A stretch of DNA of 64,000 bases from positions 62,001-126,000 of the forward strand of contig NZ_AZEQ01000002.1 of assembly GCF_001436025.1 (NCBI RefSeq). The letters run 5' to 3'. Numbering within the stretch: the first letter of the stretch is position 1; each line of letters begins with the position of its first letter. The notes beneath the pieces were generated by a model. The model was not told where the DNA came from, searched no databases, and saw only the letters and a list, made by a program, of their open reading frames with translations. Both the position numbers and the translations under genes were made by a program. Shown here one piece after another: positions 1-8,684 of this stretch. The stretch is from Limosilactobacillus mucosae DSM 13345 (lineage in GTDB: Bacteria; Bacillota; Bacilli; Lactobacillales; Lactobacillaceae).

Positions 1-1
1 C

Positions 2-1753
2 TACCAGCTGGCCTATGAGATTCGACTTCAAGAGGCGTTAAGCGAGCGGATGCTGTGCCCATTTCAGTTTGTTGGCGTCAGTGACTATGTCTGGCAGGGA
101 CAGACCGTTAGCGAAAAAACGCCGCTCAAACATTTGATTCAGCCTGAACGGGTGGACTGGATAATCAAAGTGGCTGACTATTATGGACATGACGGGGATG
201 TCTTGCATGGCTTGATTTTTTGCTCGCGAACCAAAGAAGCTCAAGAACTGGCCGCCCTTTTGACGCAGAAGGGGTATCCGGCGCAGGCGCTAACGGGACA
301 GGATTCGGCAGCCAAAAGAGAGCAGGCAGTTGCCAGACTGCAAGCCGGTGAGTTGGTCTATCTGATCACGGTTGATGTTTTTAACGAAGGGATCGATATT
401 CCCTGCGTCAATCAAGTGATCATGCTGCGCGATACGCAATCGGCAATCGTTTTTCTGCAGCAGCTGGGACGCGGACTGCGCAAAGCAGTTGGCAAGCAGT
501 TTTTGACAGTGATTGATTTTATCGGTAACTATCAGCACAACTATTTGATTCCCCAGGCACTGACTGATGATCATTCCCACCAGCGCAGTCGGGCGCTTCA
601 GACGCTGCGTGCCGAGCCAACCTTGGGAATTTCAACGATCTCATTTACGCGGCTGGCCTATGAACGGATCCTGGCGTCAGTTGAAAAGGCTCAGCTGACC
701 GGGATGAGTCTGCTCAAAAGCGAGTTTAGTCAGCTTAAGCAGCGGCTGGGAAGAACACCATTGATGGCTGATTTTCAAAGAGCAGGAATCCTTGATGAAA
801 GCATCTTTGCCGAAAAGTTTAAGACCTATCCGCGCTTCCTGCAAAAAATGGGAACAACGGTCAATCTCAATCCTCAAACGGAACCGGTTTTACAGTTTCT
901 GACTGAGGAATTGGCCAATGGCAAGCGCCAGCATGAACTGATTTTATTGGCAATGCTGACCAAGCAGTCAACGATTACAGTCGCTGATTATCAAGCGCAA
1001 CTGCATCAGAATGGCTGTTGGGTTGATGACGCGACCTTGGCATCGGTTAAACGAGTCTTGACGCTGGAATATTATCTGACTAAAGGCAAGATTGGCAGTC
1101 GGATCCGCTATGGCAATCAGTCCTTGATTATCACGACTGGTCAGCAGATTCAGCTGCACCCCCAGATTCAAAACTATCTGAGAGACGCTGAGTTCAGGCT
1201 GTTTTGGAATGATGCCATTGAAACCGGCAGACTGCAGGCTGAAAAGTATGATCAGAAACAACCGCTGACGCTCAACCAGCGCTATACCCGCATGGATGCC
1301 GTCAAGCTCTTGAACAACGCTCAATACATGGTGCCTAATGGAATTGGCGGCTATTATTTCATGGGTGAGACGGGGATTTTGTTTGTGACCTACCACCATT
1401 CAAATACGCGGGCTGCGATTGACTTTGACAATCAGTTTCGCAGCCGGACGCAGCTTTCTTTTTATTCCAAGACCAACCGCACGCTGAACAGCCGCGATGC
1501 CGAAAAGCTGCTGAATCCAAACGCCAGCCTGCATCTATTCGTTAAAAATTCAGATGAGCAGGACCAGTCGCAGTTTGTCTACCTTGGTCTTTGCCAGGTT
1601 ATGCCGGGATCTGCTCATGAGTTTTTGCAAAAGGGTACCAATAAGCCGATTTTTGGCGTGGAGCTGTTGTTAAAACATCCTGTTGATCAAGCACTTTATC
1701 TGGCCTGGCAAAATGAAAGAGCGGCTCATCAGTTCCATCAAGAGAATTCATAA
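2..1753 (+). CDS. DEAD/DEAH-box helicase with DUF3427 C-terminus (5' end cut)
   Basis: This is the C-terminal part of a superfamily 2 helicase; the open frame runs in from the left window edge without a start. The first visible residues (ALSERMLCPF around the ATG at 50) match the linker that follows the DEAD ATPase domain in this family, so that ATG is internal. Helicase motif IV (LIFCSRTKEAQELA) is followed by motif V (VFNEGIDIPCVNQVI) and motif VI (QQLGRGLRKA), which forms the arginine-finger region. The remaining roughly 350 residues correspond to the DUF3427 region of these proteins. Some members also carry an N-terminal phospholipase D-like nuclease domain, but that part lies outside the window. 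The role is presumably DNA repair or defence-like DNA remodelling; no partner gene is visible. Confidence 0.85.
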   Translation, partial: YQLAYEIRLQEALSERMLCPFQFVGVSDYVWQGQTVSEKTPLKHLIQPERVDWIIKVADYYGHDGDVLHGLIFCSRTKEAQELAALLTQKGYPAQALTGQDSAAKREQAVARLQAGELVYLITVDVFNEGIDIPCVNQVIMLRDTQSAIVFLQQLGRGLRKAVGKQFLTVIDFIGNYQHNYLIPQALTDDHSHQRSRALQTLRAEPTLGISTISFTRLAYERILASVEKAQLTGMSLLKSEFSQLKQRLGRTPLMADFQRAGILDESIFAEKFKTYPRFLQKMGTTVNLNPQTEPVLQFLTEELANGKRQHELILLAMLTKQSTITVADYQAQLHQNGCWVDDATLASVKRVLTLEYYLTKGKIGSRIRYGNQSLIITTGQQIQLHPQIQNYLRDAEFRLFWNDAIETGRLQAEKYDQKQPLTLNQRYTRMDAVKLLNNAQYMVPNGIGGYYFMGETGILFVTYHHSNTRAAIDFDNQFRSRTQLSFYSKTNRTLNSRDAEKLLNPNASLHLFVKNSDEQDQSQFVYLGLCQVMPGSAHEFLQKGTNKPIFGVELLLKHPVDQALYLAWQNERAAHQFHQENS

Positions 1754-1763
1754 ATAAAATAGA

Positions 1764-1806
1764 AAACGCGCGACTCAGGCTTCAGCGGGGCTTGAGTCGC
1801 GCGTTT
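1764..1806. terminator. Bidirectional rho-independent terminator
   Basis: A 17-bp GC-rich inverted repeat (AAACGCGCGACTCAGGC against GCTTGAGTCGCGCGTTT) with an 8-10 nt loop lies between two convergent genes, with A/T runs on both flanks. It can end transcription from both sides. Confidence 0.85.
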
Positions 1807-1814
1807 AAAAGTAT

Positions 1815-2468
1815 TTAATGGCGTTTGGCATGGCGGACAGGGGGCTTGATGTTGTTGAGCTGCCAAGTCAGTTCATCAATCGTCATGATCCGCGGATTAT
1901 CGTCCCACTGGCGGCTGTCAGCAAAGTCGGCAACATCCCAGTAATGATTGAGCAGGTTGAGGCCGTCTTTGCTGATGGCAAGGTAGGCGTCTTCATGAAC
2001 CGTGATTGCCAGGCCAAAGTTGATCAATGCCCGCAAGCGATGCAGAGCCGCCGGATTGCTGAGCAGCTGATGATTGATCAAAACGCCATCGTTATTAAAA
2101 CGCAGCGGCTCATTGCCAGTCTGGCCCAGCTTTTCCAGCATGGCCAGCCAGACAAAATGCCAATAGCCAAGCTTGATGCTGCCAAATTGCGGCTGCTGGA
2201 AATTTTTTCTAAGACTTGCAACCAGCTCACGATGACTGCCATAGCGGCGCAGATCAAAAGAAGCATCGGCAAAGCGGCGCGAGCGTTCATTCTCATGCCA
2301 GGAAAAACGCAGATAAAACAGCCGCTGACCATGCAAAACGTTGGCGTAGATGCTTTCGGTCGACTTGGCCTGATTAAAGGCAATCAGTTCATAGTCGCGG
2401 TTAGGCAATGCGGCAATAATGGCATGGTGAATCTCATGCTGCCAATCGAGGGTTGCTTGCGCGGTCAT
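1815..2468 (-). CDS. Hypothetical protein, 217 aa
   Basis: I do not recognise this family. The frame has a strong GAGGAGG ribosome site 8 nt before the ATG and typical codon use. The overlapping plus-strand frame at 1818-2486 lacks a ribosome site and ends inside the leader, so the minus frame is chosen. The protein is soluble, rich in Trp, Asn, Leu and Arg, and has no signal peptide or membrane segment. It converges on the helicase gene across a shared terminator and is monocistronic. Confidence 0.75.
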   Translation of the reverse strand: MTAQATLDWQHEIHHAIIAALPNRDYELIAFNQAKSTESIYANVLHGQRLFYLRFSWHENERSRRFADASFDLRRYGSHRELVASLRKNFQQPQFGSIKLGYWHFVWLAMLEKLGQTGNEPLRFNNDGVLINHQLLSNPAALHRLRALINFGLAITVHEDAYLAISKDGLNLLNHYWDVADFADSRQWDDNPRIMTIDELTWQLNNIKPPVRHAKRH

Positions 2469-2675
2469 TTAAAACTCCTCCTCTAGTAATGCTGACTTAA
2501 TTATAAGCCAGGTTTTTATTCATTCTCAAACCTAAGCACTGCTGCAATGGTATGTTTTAGGACCGTCTTTTGCACAATTAGTTAAGAATGCCTGCTGACT
2601 CGATTGATTGGCGGAATTGTTGCCGTCCAATGCGGTATAATAGTTTTTAATGATGTTTTGAAGGGAGTTTTTGCA

Positions 2676-3566
2676 ATGGATACCAAACAATATAAATTTG
2701 TTGGCAAGGACTTTGATATTGAAGCGGCCCCAACCAAAATCGATGGCTATAACGATGAAGACATGGCCATGGTTGAAAACGTGAAGGGTCAGATCGAAGC
2801 CAATCTAAAAAAACTGAAGAAATTTCAAAAGAAGATGTATTCAAGATCGCGCTATGGCGTCGTCTTGGTCTTTCAGGCACTGGATGCTGCCGGCAAGGAT
2901 AGTATGATTGCCCACATCTTTTCTGGAATTGATCCGGTTGGGTTTACGGTCAATAACTTCAAGCAGCCCAGCAAGACTGATCTGAGTCACGACTATTTGT
3001 GGCGGATCCACCAGAAACTTCCTGAACGCGGGGCAATCGGTGTTTTGAATCGTTCCTACTATGAAGACGTTTTGGTTTCGCGGGTGCATCCTGAACTGAT
3101 TCTTAATGCCAACCTGCCAAACGTCCTATCGATTGATGATGTCAACGATGCCTTTTGGGATGGCCGCTACGAAGATATTCGCCAGTTTGAAAAATACTTA
3201 ACGCGCAACGGTTATGTCGTTTTGAAGTTCTTCTTGCACGTTTCAAAAGGCGAGCAGAAGAAGCGGTTTGAACGGCGCATCACTATGCCGGAAAAGAACT
3301 GGAAATTCTCCGCTTCAGACATCAAGGAGCGTCAATACTGGGATGAATACCAGCTGGCCTATGAAAAAGCCATCAACGAAACTGCTACCAAAAATAATCC
3401 TTGGTACGTAATTCCTAGCGACAGCAAGTGGTACTCGCGGCTGGTCGTCTCGGATATTTTGACCAAGCGGCTGGGCAAGCTGGATCTTTCCTTCCCCGAA
3501 GTTACTGCTGAGCAAAAGGCTGCCATGGATGATGCGCTGCACCGCTTGGAAAACGAAAAAGATTAA
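2676..3566 (+). CDS. Polyphosphate kinase 2 family protein (PPK2)
   Basis: PPK2-type polyphosphate:nucleotide phosphotransferase, 296 aa, close to the family norm. The P-loop is seen as ALDAAGKDS near residues 68-76, the Walker B-like segment as VLNRSYYEDVLV, and the basic lid as KKRFERRITMPEKNWKFS. Such enzymes transfer phosphate between polyphosphate and nucleoside mono- or diphosphates in the cytoplasm; the exact class (AMP, ADP or both) is not decided here. The ATG at 2676 is preceded by AAGGGAG; an in-frame extension to 2604 has no ribosome site. A TATAAT at 2636 may be the -10 box. It is followed after 15 nt by an unknown gene and probably forms an operon with it. Confidence 0.9.
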   Translation: MDTKQYKFVGKDFDIEAAPTKIDGYNDEDMAMVENVKGQIEANLKKLKKFQKKMYSRSRYGVVLVFQALDAAGKDSMIAHIFSGIDPVGFTVNNFKQPSKTDLSHDYLWRIHQKLPERGAIGVLNRSYYEDVLVSRVHPELILNANLPNVLSIDDVNDAFWDGRYEDIRQFEKYLTRNGYVVLKFFLHVSKGEQKKRFERRITMPEKNWKFSASDIKERQYWDEYQLAYEKAINETATKNNPWYVIPSDSKWYSRLVVSDILTKRLGKLDLSFPEVTAEQKAAMDDALHRLENEKD

Positions 3567-3581
3567 TCAGTGAGGAAAAAT

Positions 3582-4199
3582 ATGGGCCTGGTAAATTCAT
3601 TTGATCAATGGCAGAAAATAACCGTGCCGCTTGACAGCTATCTTAGTCTCAAACAGCTTAACGATGGTCAGTGTCAATGGGAGCTGATTGAAAAAAAGCA
3701 TGCGGTACCAGTAATTGCAGACTGGCAGCACCGGCCGGCAAATGAGTTCAGCCATTTGCAGACCAAGCGACTGTACCAGAGCCTGGCACCGTTGATTCAA
3801 GATCAAACGGCGCGCCGTTGGTTTGTAGGTGAGCATCCTTGGTGGGACTGGTCGTTTAATCTAAGGTTTCTAGAAGACCTGACGCCAGACGATCCGCTGA
3901 ACCAGTGGATTGAAGAAATGGCCGACAAGCTGGATGGCTATTTGGAAAAGCAGCGCTATCAGCAGGCGGCTGCAATGATGGCCGGAGTGTTAGTTAAAAA
4001 GCTGCAGATTTCGCCAGCCTTGATCGAACCATACGCGGTCTATCTAAAAGCCAGCGCGCATCAATTTGCCAAGCGCGGTTTGACGAGCGATCGCCATGTC
4101 ACGGCAACTCAGTTAAAAACAGCTGCTCATCATCTCTTAAACCGGCAGTGGGATCGGCTGCAGCTGGATCTCCAGAATATCAATGCCTGGTGGGACTGA
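3582..4199 (+). CDS. Hypothetical protein downstream of PPK2, 205 aa
   Basis: No family is recognised. The ATG at 3582 is preached by a GAGGA ribosome site about 6 nt upstream; the GTG at 3570 in the same frame has none. The protein is soluble and rich in Trp and Gln (for example WWDWSFNLRFLEDL), with predicted helices in the C-terminal half and no membrane segment. The 15-nt gap to the PPK2 gene suggests co-transcription, so a role linked to polyphosphate or nucleotide balance is possible but is only inferred from position. Confidence 0.7.
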   Translation: MGLVNSFDQWQKITVPLDSYLSLKQLNDGQCQWELIEKKHAVPVIADWQHRPANEFSHLQTKRLYQSLAPLIQDQTARRWFVGEHPWWDWSFNLRFLEDLTPDDPLNQWIEEMADKLDGYLEKQRYQQAAAMMAGVLVKKLQISPALIEPYAVYLKASAHQFAKRGLTSDRHVTATQLKTAAHHLLNRQWDRLQLDLQNINAWWD

Positions 4200-4348
4200 G
4201 TCTTGTAGAGCGGCTGGTGAAAGGAAATGCTGAGGCGTGAAAGTGATGGGTTATTGGCCAGACAAGTGATCTTGATTAGAAAGCTTTGCTGGAGGATTGA
4301 AAAACAGCGTTGGTGGCATGCTGACTATCAATGAATTGATGAATTTAG

Positions 4349-4377
4349 TTGCACTTGGCAGCAAAGTTTCATACAAT
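4349..4377 (+). promoter_or_regulatory. Sigma-A promoter for the TVP38-like gene
   Basis: A TTGCAC -35 box and a TACAAT -10 box are separated by 17 bp. The predicted start near 4384 lies about 80 nt before the TVP38/DedA-like gene. The rest of the 267-bp gap upstream (4200-4348) holds no recognisable gene. Confidence 0.65.
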
Positions 4378-4408
4378 AAACCCGTATACTATATACACAC
4401 CTATTGCG

Positions 4409-4444
4409 CGACCCCTGCCTGGCTGATCAGTTGGACAGGGGTCG
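4409..4444 (+). other. Leader hairpin before the TVP38-like gene
   Basis: A perfect 9-bp inverted repeat (CGACCCCTG / CAGGGGTCG) spaced by 18 nt sits in the predicted 5' leader, downstream of the 4349-4377 promoter and 22 nt before the start codon. No T-run follows it, so it may be a post-transcriptional element or an operator rather than a terminator. Confidence 0.4.
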
Positions 4445-4466
4445 TCTTAGTCTAGGGGAGATTGCA

Positions 4467-5141
4467 ATGAAGAAACGCAGAATTGTTTTGACGGTTGGGG
4501 GTATTTTAGCGCTGATTGGGCTGATTTTATTGGTCTGGGATTTTCGGCGCGAACTGATGCTGGTGGTTGACCCAACCGTGGCGCATCGGCATCAATTGAT
4601 GAAGCTGATTCGTTCGCATGGGGCAGCTGATATCGTGCTGTTAACCATTGTGATTGGCCTTTTGAATGCGATTCCAGGAATGTCCAATTCGCTGCTGTGC
4701 ATTCTGGCTGGTCTATGCTATGGACCATGGATCGGTTTTGCAATGAACTGGGTCGGCAACGTCTTGGGCAGCTGTCTGGTCGTTGAGCTGATCAAGCACG
4801 TTGACGTTTCGAAAAAAATCAAGACCAGTCGTCTGCTGACGGCACTGACCGATCAGCAGCATCCTTTGATTGGTTTGACGATTGGCTACATGATTCCCGT
4901 AATTCCCAGTATTTTGGTTGATTATGCCGGGGTTAGGATGAAGCTTGATCGCGGGCATTTTCTGCTGATGATTGCTGGTGGAATGCTGCCAACCTCGTTT
5001 TTGTATGCATTTGGCGGTGATGCACTGTTTAATGCTGATTTCAAGCGCTGCAGCGGGGCATTGGTCGCGCTGCTGATTCTGATCGCTATGTATTTCTTGG
5101 TTCGACGCCGGATGAAGAAACCGACCAGTCCAGCTGTCTAA
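4467..5141 (+). CDS. TVP38/TMEM64-like (VTT domain, DedA superfamily) membrane protein
   Basis: A 224-aa integral membrane protein with about five or six hydrophobic segments. The first helix starts at residue 7 (IVLTVGGILALIGLILL). The core segments NAIPGMSNSLLCILAGLCYG and MIPVIPSILVDYAGVRM fit the re-entrant loop region of VTT/SNARE-associated proteins, which act as lipid scramblases or transporters. The ATG at 4467 has GGGGAG 7 nt upstream; the longer frame from 4404 would start inside the leader hairpin and is rejected. The gene is monocistronic with its own promoter and a terminator shared with the convergent DUF2252 gene. The substrate is unknown. Confidence 0.8.
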   Translation: MKKRRIVLTVGGILALIGLILLVWDFRRELMLVVDPTVAHRHQLMKLIRSHGAADIVLLTIVIGLLNAIPGMSNSLLCILAGLCYGPWIGFAMNWVGNVLGSCLVVELIKHVDVSKKIKTSRLLTALTDQQHPLIGLTIGYMIPVIPSILVDYAGVRMKLDRGHFLLMIAGGMLPTSFLYAFGGDALFNADFKRCSGALVALLILIAMYFLVRRRMKKPTSPAV

Positions 5142-5155
5142 CGATTCATGAAACT

Positions 5156-5195
5156 AAAAACACCCCGCTTGGCAGTTGCCAGACGAGGTGTTTTT
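5156..5195. terminator. Bidirectional terminator
   Basis: Stem AAAAACACC / GGTGTTTTT encloses an inner TGGCA/TGCCA stem, between convergent genes, with A and T runs on either side. Confidence 0.85.
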
Positions 5196-5202
5196 ATAAT
5201 TG

Positions 5203-6627
5203 CTATTGATTCAGGTAAGCTAAAAAGCGCTGATAGTCTTGATCGACCTGTTTGGAATATTGAACCGCCCAGTTGGCCAAGCCTTCATCCAGCTGTTTTT
5301 GCTTGCGCAGATAGCCGGCAATGCGAGGAGCGGTAGGGCTTTGGAAATGCGCCATGGCCAATAGAAAACTGCAGATCTCGGCATAAACGCTCAGACTTTC
5401 AAAATCCAAGCGGGTCGCGTCAATTGATTCCTTCATGTCTCGGAATTGGCGCAGGTAGTAGCCGCGACCATCAAAATGCGTACTGCCGAGAAAAGGATCA
5501 GAAGCCGACTGCAGAACCTTTTGTGCCGTAACGATCCGCCGTCCAGCATTCAGACTGCTTTTGATGGATTCAGCAACCGGCATGGCCAGCAGATTATAGC
5601 GCAGCGGCAAGGCTTCTTTCATCTGCAGGACCAGGTGACTGCCATCAATCCCGGTCAGCAGCAATAAAAAGCAGCGCGTACCAAAGCTGCCAACGCCGAC
5701 GCTGTAGCGAATCACGTCCGAAAGATGGTAGCTGGCCAGCAAAACGCGGATGTCTTCTCTGACGTAGTTGCGATAGCTGTTATAGGCAGCTTGAATCTGT
5801 CTGAAAGTGTGGTCGCTGACGTGGCGGGCGCGGGGCGGATTCTCACGGAAGATCAGATGACCACGCGAATTGAGCGTCGTGAATTTTTTGATGACCGTTT
5901 CTGAGTTGTTCTTATGGCTCTTTTTGAGAATTCGATCGACGATGCGGCTCATTTCGGCACGATCGTTATCCTCCAGCGAGTTCAGCGTTTGAATCATATC
6001 ATGAATCTCGTATGAAAAATAAAAGCGCTGCAGCAGAGTGAGCGTCTCGGCATGCTTGACGCCGCGTCGATAAACCTTGCACATGCTGCTTAAGAGCGCT
6101 TGCAGCCGATCTGGCTCAAAATTATTCTGCAGACCAACCAGGTAGGTGCTGACCAAAAGGCGCTTTAAGTCGCTTTCCCAATTGCCGATCCGAGATTCAT
6201 CAAAATCATTGAGATCAAACAGCAATTTGCGTTCTGGCGAGGCATAGAAGCCATAGTTTCCTAAATGGGCATCGCCATTGATAATGATTGAGATGCCGCT
6301 TTGATACTGCTGCTTAAGGTCTTGTTCCATTAATTCCGCGGTGCCGCGAAAAAAGGCGAAGCGGCTGGCGGCCATGCGTTGATGACGCAATGGCAGCAGT
6401 TCAGGGATCATCTTGGCTTCGGTCAGCTTGATCAAATTGATTGGATCGCGCTGAACGGGAACGTATTCACCGAGCTTTTCGACTGGGACTTGGCGGCGCT
6501 GCAGCTTGCCATCGGTTTCCAGTTCGGCTTTCGTGGCGTTGACCTGGATTTTTTTTAAGTCAAAAACATCCAGAGGCTGATTGAGCATCACTGACAAAAC
6601 TTCCTTCACATGTTTTTCAGCTGCCAT
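5203..6627 (-). CDS. DUF2252 family protein (kinase-like fold)
   Basis: A 474-aa protein of the DUF2252 family, whose members resemble aminoglycoside-phosphotransferase/protein-kinase folds. The signature RMAASRFAFFRGTAELM is near residues 84-100, followed by INGDAHLGNYGFY (catalytic-loop-like) and LFDLNDFDES (metal-binding-loop-like). The substrate is unknown. The ATG at 6627 overlaps the end of scrB by 22 nt and lacks a clear ribosome site. An alternative ATG at 6588 has AAGGAAG upstream and would start just after scrB ends. In either case it is likely co-transcribed with scrB, an unexpected partner for sucrose use. Confidence 0.85.
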   Translation of the reverse strand: MAAEKHVKEVLSVMLNQPLDVFDLKKIQVNATKAELETDGKLQRRQVPVEKLGEYVPVQRDPINLIKLTEAKMIPELLPLRHQRMAASRFAFFRGTAELMEQDLKQQYQSGISIIINGDAHLGNYGFYASPERKLLFDLNDFDESRIGNWESDLKRLLVSTYLVGLQNNFEPDRLQALLSSMCKVYRRGVKHAETLTLLQRFYFSYEIHDMIQTLNSLEDNDRAEMSRIVDRILKKSHKNNSETVIKKFTTLNSRGHLIFRENPPRARHVSDHTFRQIQAAYNSYRNYVREDIRVLLASYHLSDVIRYSVGVGSFGTRCFLLLLTGIDGSHLVLQMKEALPLRYNLLAMPVAESIKSSLNAGRRIVTAQKVLQSASDPFLGSTHFDGRGYYLRQFRDMKESIDATRLDFESLSVYAEICSFLLAMAHFQSPTAPRIAGYLRKQKQLDEGLANWAVQYSKQVDQDYQRFLAYLNQ

Positions 6628-8069
6628 ACCGTTCCATGAGCATTGATCCGCTCATCAAAGCCTGCCCAGACCTGACAAGGATCATTGAAGAAACGCAGAG
6701 TCAAGATGTGTTCGCCATCATTGACGAAAATCTCGGCTAGCGAATGATCGATAAAAACGTCAAGCTTTAAAGGCTGATCGGCTGGCAGCTTTACGCTTCT
6801 TACCGTGCCAAAGTCGGGAGCGACAGGTTGGCCGGCATGACTGCGATCTACGCTTAGTTTACCAGTCCGCGTGTCAAAACGCACCTGTAAACCGGCAGAA
6901 AGATCCTGGGCAGCTGCTAAAAAGAGCGTGCCAGCTTGGTCGGCGGCGATGTCAACGGTCATCTCAAACTGGCGGCCGGTCTTGATGTGGCTGACGTTGC
7001 CATTAAACGATTCAGCCTGGCCGCGCAGTTCTTTCATTGCCGCAACGGGTTTTTGAAGCAGGCGGCCGTTTTGATAGTGCAGTTCTTTAACCTGGCTCAG
7101 ACAGTTGGCCCAGTTTTCCGTGTCGGTAGGATAGGAAAGATCTGGCAAGCCTACCCAACTGATGGCATAAGCCTTGCCATCTGGCGCGTTGAAGGCCTGC
7201 GTGGCATAGACGTCAAAACCATCATCCAGGTTGACGGGAATCTGTGAGCTGTTGATCAGTTTAGCCTTTTCATAGTCGAAATCATCACCGGTCAGATACA
7301 TGTTTGGGTAGATGTTTTCATAGTCGGCGACCTTTTTATCCAAGCCCTGCGGACAGAAAATCAAAACGGGATGGCCGTCAACGTCGATCAGATTGGGACA
7401 TTCGCACATATAGCCCATTGAATCGGCCATACAATCAACATAGCCGACTTCCTGCCAGCCAGTCGTAAGCTCATCGCTGACCCATAGATCAATGTGTCCT
7501 TCTTGAGTGTCTTTTTCTTGTGCACCAATGATGGCGTAGTATCTGCCGTTGTGTTTCAACAACTGTGGGTCTCTAAAATGCTCGCTGATGTGATCGGGAT
7601 TGACAAACAGTGGCTGGTCCAGCTTGGCTACCTGGTTTTGTTTGTCCAGCCAGGCTCCCAGCTGATAAGGCGTTCTTTGCCAGTCAGCATCACGATGATT
7701 GCCGGTATACATTAAGAACAGCCGATCATCAATTACACGGGCTGATCCTGAATAAGCGCCATGACTGTCATATTCAGTGTCCGGTGCCAGGGCCAGGCCA
7801 TGATTCTGCCAATGTACCAGATCTGGTGAAGTCATGTGCATCCATGACTTCAGACCATGAGCGGCACCAAATGGGAACGACTGGTAAAAAACGTGCCATT
7901 CATTATTGTAATAGGAAAAGCCATTTGGATCGTTCAGCAAACCAGAGTTCGGCCGCACGTGATAATGCATCTGATAAGACGAATTGGCAGCCTGTGCCTG
8001 TAGTTTCAGCAGTTCCAAGGCGCTGTGCTTTTCATAAGGTAAGTAGCGTTGCTCGCGAGTCCATTCCAT
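6606..8069 (-). CDS. scrB: Sucrose-6-phosphate hydrolase (GH32)
   Basis: A glycoside hydrolase family 32 enzyme of 487 aa that cleaves sucrose-6-phosphate, the product of the sucrose PTS, to glucose-6-phosphate and fructose in the cytoplasm. The nucleophile motif is LLNDPNG (Asp47), the stabiliser FRDP lies at 165-168 and the acid/base motif is ECP (Glu223). The C-terminal beta-sandwich is present (ADQPLKLDVFIDHSLAEIFVNDGE). There is no signal peptide, which fits an intracellular enzyme. A consensus promoter and an AAAGCGCT operator lie upstream. The matching PTS gene scrA is on the other strand about 1.9 kb away. No fructokinase or ScrR gene is in the window. Confidence 0.92.
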   Translation of the reverse strand: MEWTREQRYLPYEKHSALELLKLQAQAANSSYQMHYHVRPNSGLLNDPNGFSYYNNEWHVFYQSFPFGAAHGLKSWMHMTSPDLVHWQNHGLALAPDTEYDSHGAYSGSARVIDDRLFLMYTGNHRDADWQRTPYQLGAWLDKQNQVAKLDQPLFVNPDHISEHFRDPQLLKHNGRYYAIIGAQEKDTQEGHIDLWVSDELTTGWQEVGYVDCMADSMGYMCECPNLIDVDGHPVLIFCPQGLDKKVADYENIYPNMYLTGDDFDYEKAKLINSSQIPVNLDDGFDVYATQAFNAPDGKAYAISWVGLPDLSYPTDTENWANCLSQVKELHYQNGRLLQKPVAAMKELRGQAESFNGNVSHIKTGRQFEMTVDIAADQAGTLFLAAAQDLSAGLQVRFDTRTGKLSVDRSHAGQPVAPDFGTVRSVKLPADQPLKLDVFIDHSLAEIFVNDGEHILTLRFFNDPCQVWAGFDERINAHGTVWQLKNM

Positions 8070-8091
8070 AATTTCAACCCCTCTGTTAATT

Positions 8092-8143
8092 TGAAAGCGC
8101 TGTTTTACATTTTAATTTTAAGGAGTTGACGGCTTGATGTCAA
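8092..8143 (-). promoter_or_regulatory. scrB promoter with cre/ScrR-type operator
   Basis: On the minus strand a TTGACA -35 box (8138-8143) and a TAAAAT -10 box (8115-8120) are separated by exactly 17 bp. TGAAAGCGCTGTTT at 8092-8105 covers the expected start site and matches 12 of 14 positions of the cre consensus TGWAANCGNTNWCA. The AAAGCGCT core is also typical of LacI-family sucrose repressors, so either CcpA or ScrR may bind. The position implies repression. Confidence 0.75.
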
Positions 8144-8150
8144 ACGTTTA

Positions 8151-8597
8151 TCAATCAACGCTTGCGGCCAGTTTCATCTGACAATGAGGAATATTATCCA
8201 GTAGGTAGATCTCGGATGTCTGCTTAAAGCCAAAGCTGCCATAAAACTTGGTTAGATAGGCCTGCGCTTCAATCTCAACGTCCAGACCAGGAAAATGCGT
8301 TGAGATATAATCCAAGACGGCCTTGAGCAGCTGACTGCCCAGTCCCTGCCTGCGGAATTTTTCAACGACCAGCACGCGGCCAAACGTTACGGAGTCTTTT
8401 TTTGGCATGATGCGCGCGTAGGCCATCAGCTCATTGGTCCGATCGTCTAAAATCCGCACGTGAAAACATTGGTAGTCTTCGTCATCGACTTCTTGATAAT
8501 AGCAGGTCTGTTCAACGACAAAAACGCGCGTCCGTTCCTTAAAGATCGTAACCAGTTCTCGCGGCGTCAGTTCATTGGTCTGTCTTACGTCAATCAT
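8151..8597 (-). CDS. ElaA-type GNAT N-acetyltransferase
   Basis: A 148-aa single-domain GNAT protein. FKERTRVFVVEQTCYYQEVDDED is the N-terminal signature of the ElaA group (quoted in part: RTRVFVVEQ, then the acidic EVDDED). The acetyl-CoA pyrophosphate loop is RRQGLGSQLL near residues 102-111. The start has an AGGAGG site 6-7 nt before the ATG. It is divergent from the alcohol dehydrogenase gene and upstream of scrB on the same strand, but scrB has its own promoter. The acceptor substrate is unknown. Confidence 0.85.
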   Translation of the reverse strand: MIDVRQTNELTPRELVTIFKERTRVFVVEQTCYYQEVDDEDYQCFHVRILDDRTNELMAYARIMPKKDSVTFGRVLVVEKFRRQGLGSQLLKAVLDYISTHFPGLDVEIEAQAYLTKFYGSFGFKQTSEIYLLDNIPHCQMKLAASVD

Positions 8598-8684
8598 GAT
8601 AAAACCTCCTGTAATGTCAGTTTGAATTAGCGTTATTATTTACTTGTAGTCTAAGTATAGGTTTTTAGCAAGCGAGGTGGCAAT

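Noticed and set aside
968-1399. 143-aa minus-strand frame inside the helicase
   Set aside because: Shadow frame inside a well-supported coding region.
1818-2486. 222-aa plus-strand frame opposite the hypothetical gene at 1815-2468
   Set aside because: No ribosome site, convergent with the terminator, while the minus frame has GAGGAGG and natural boundaries.
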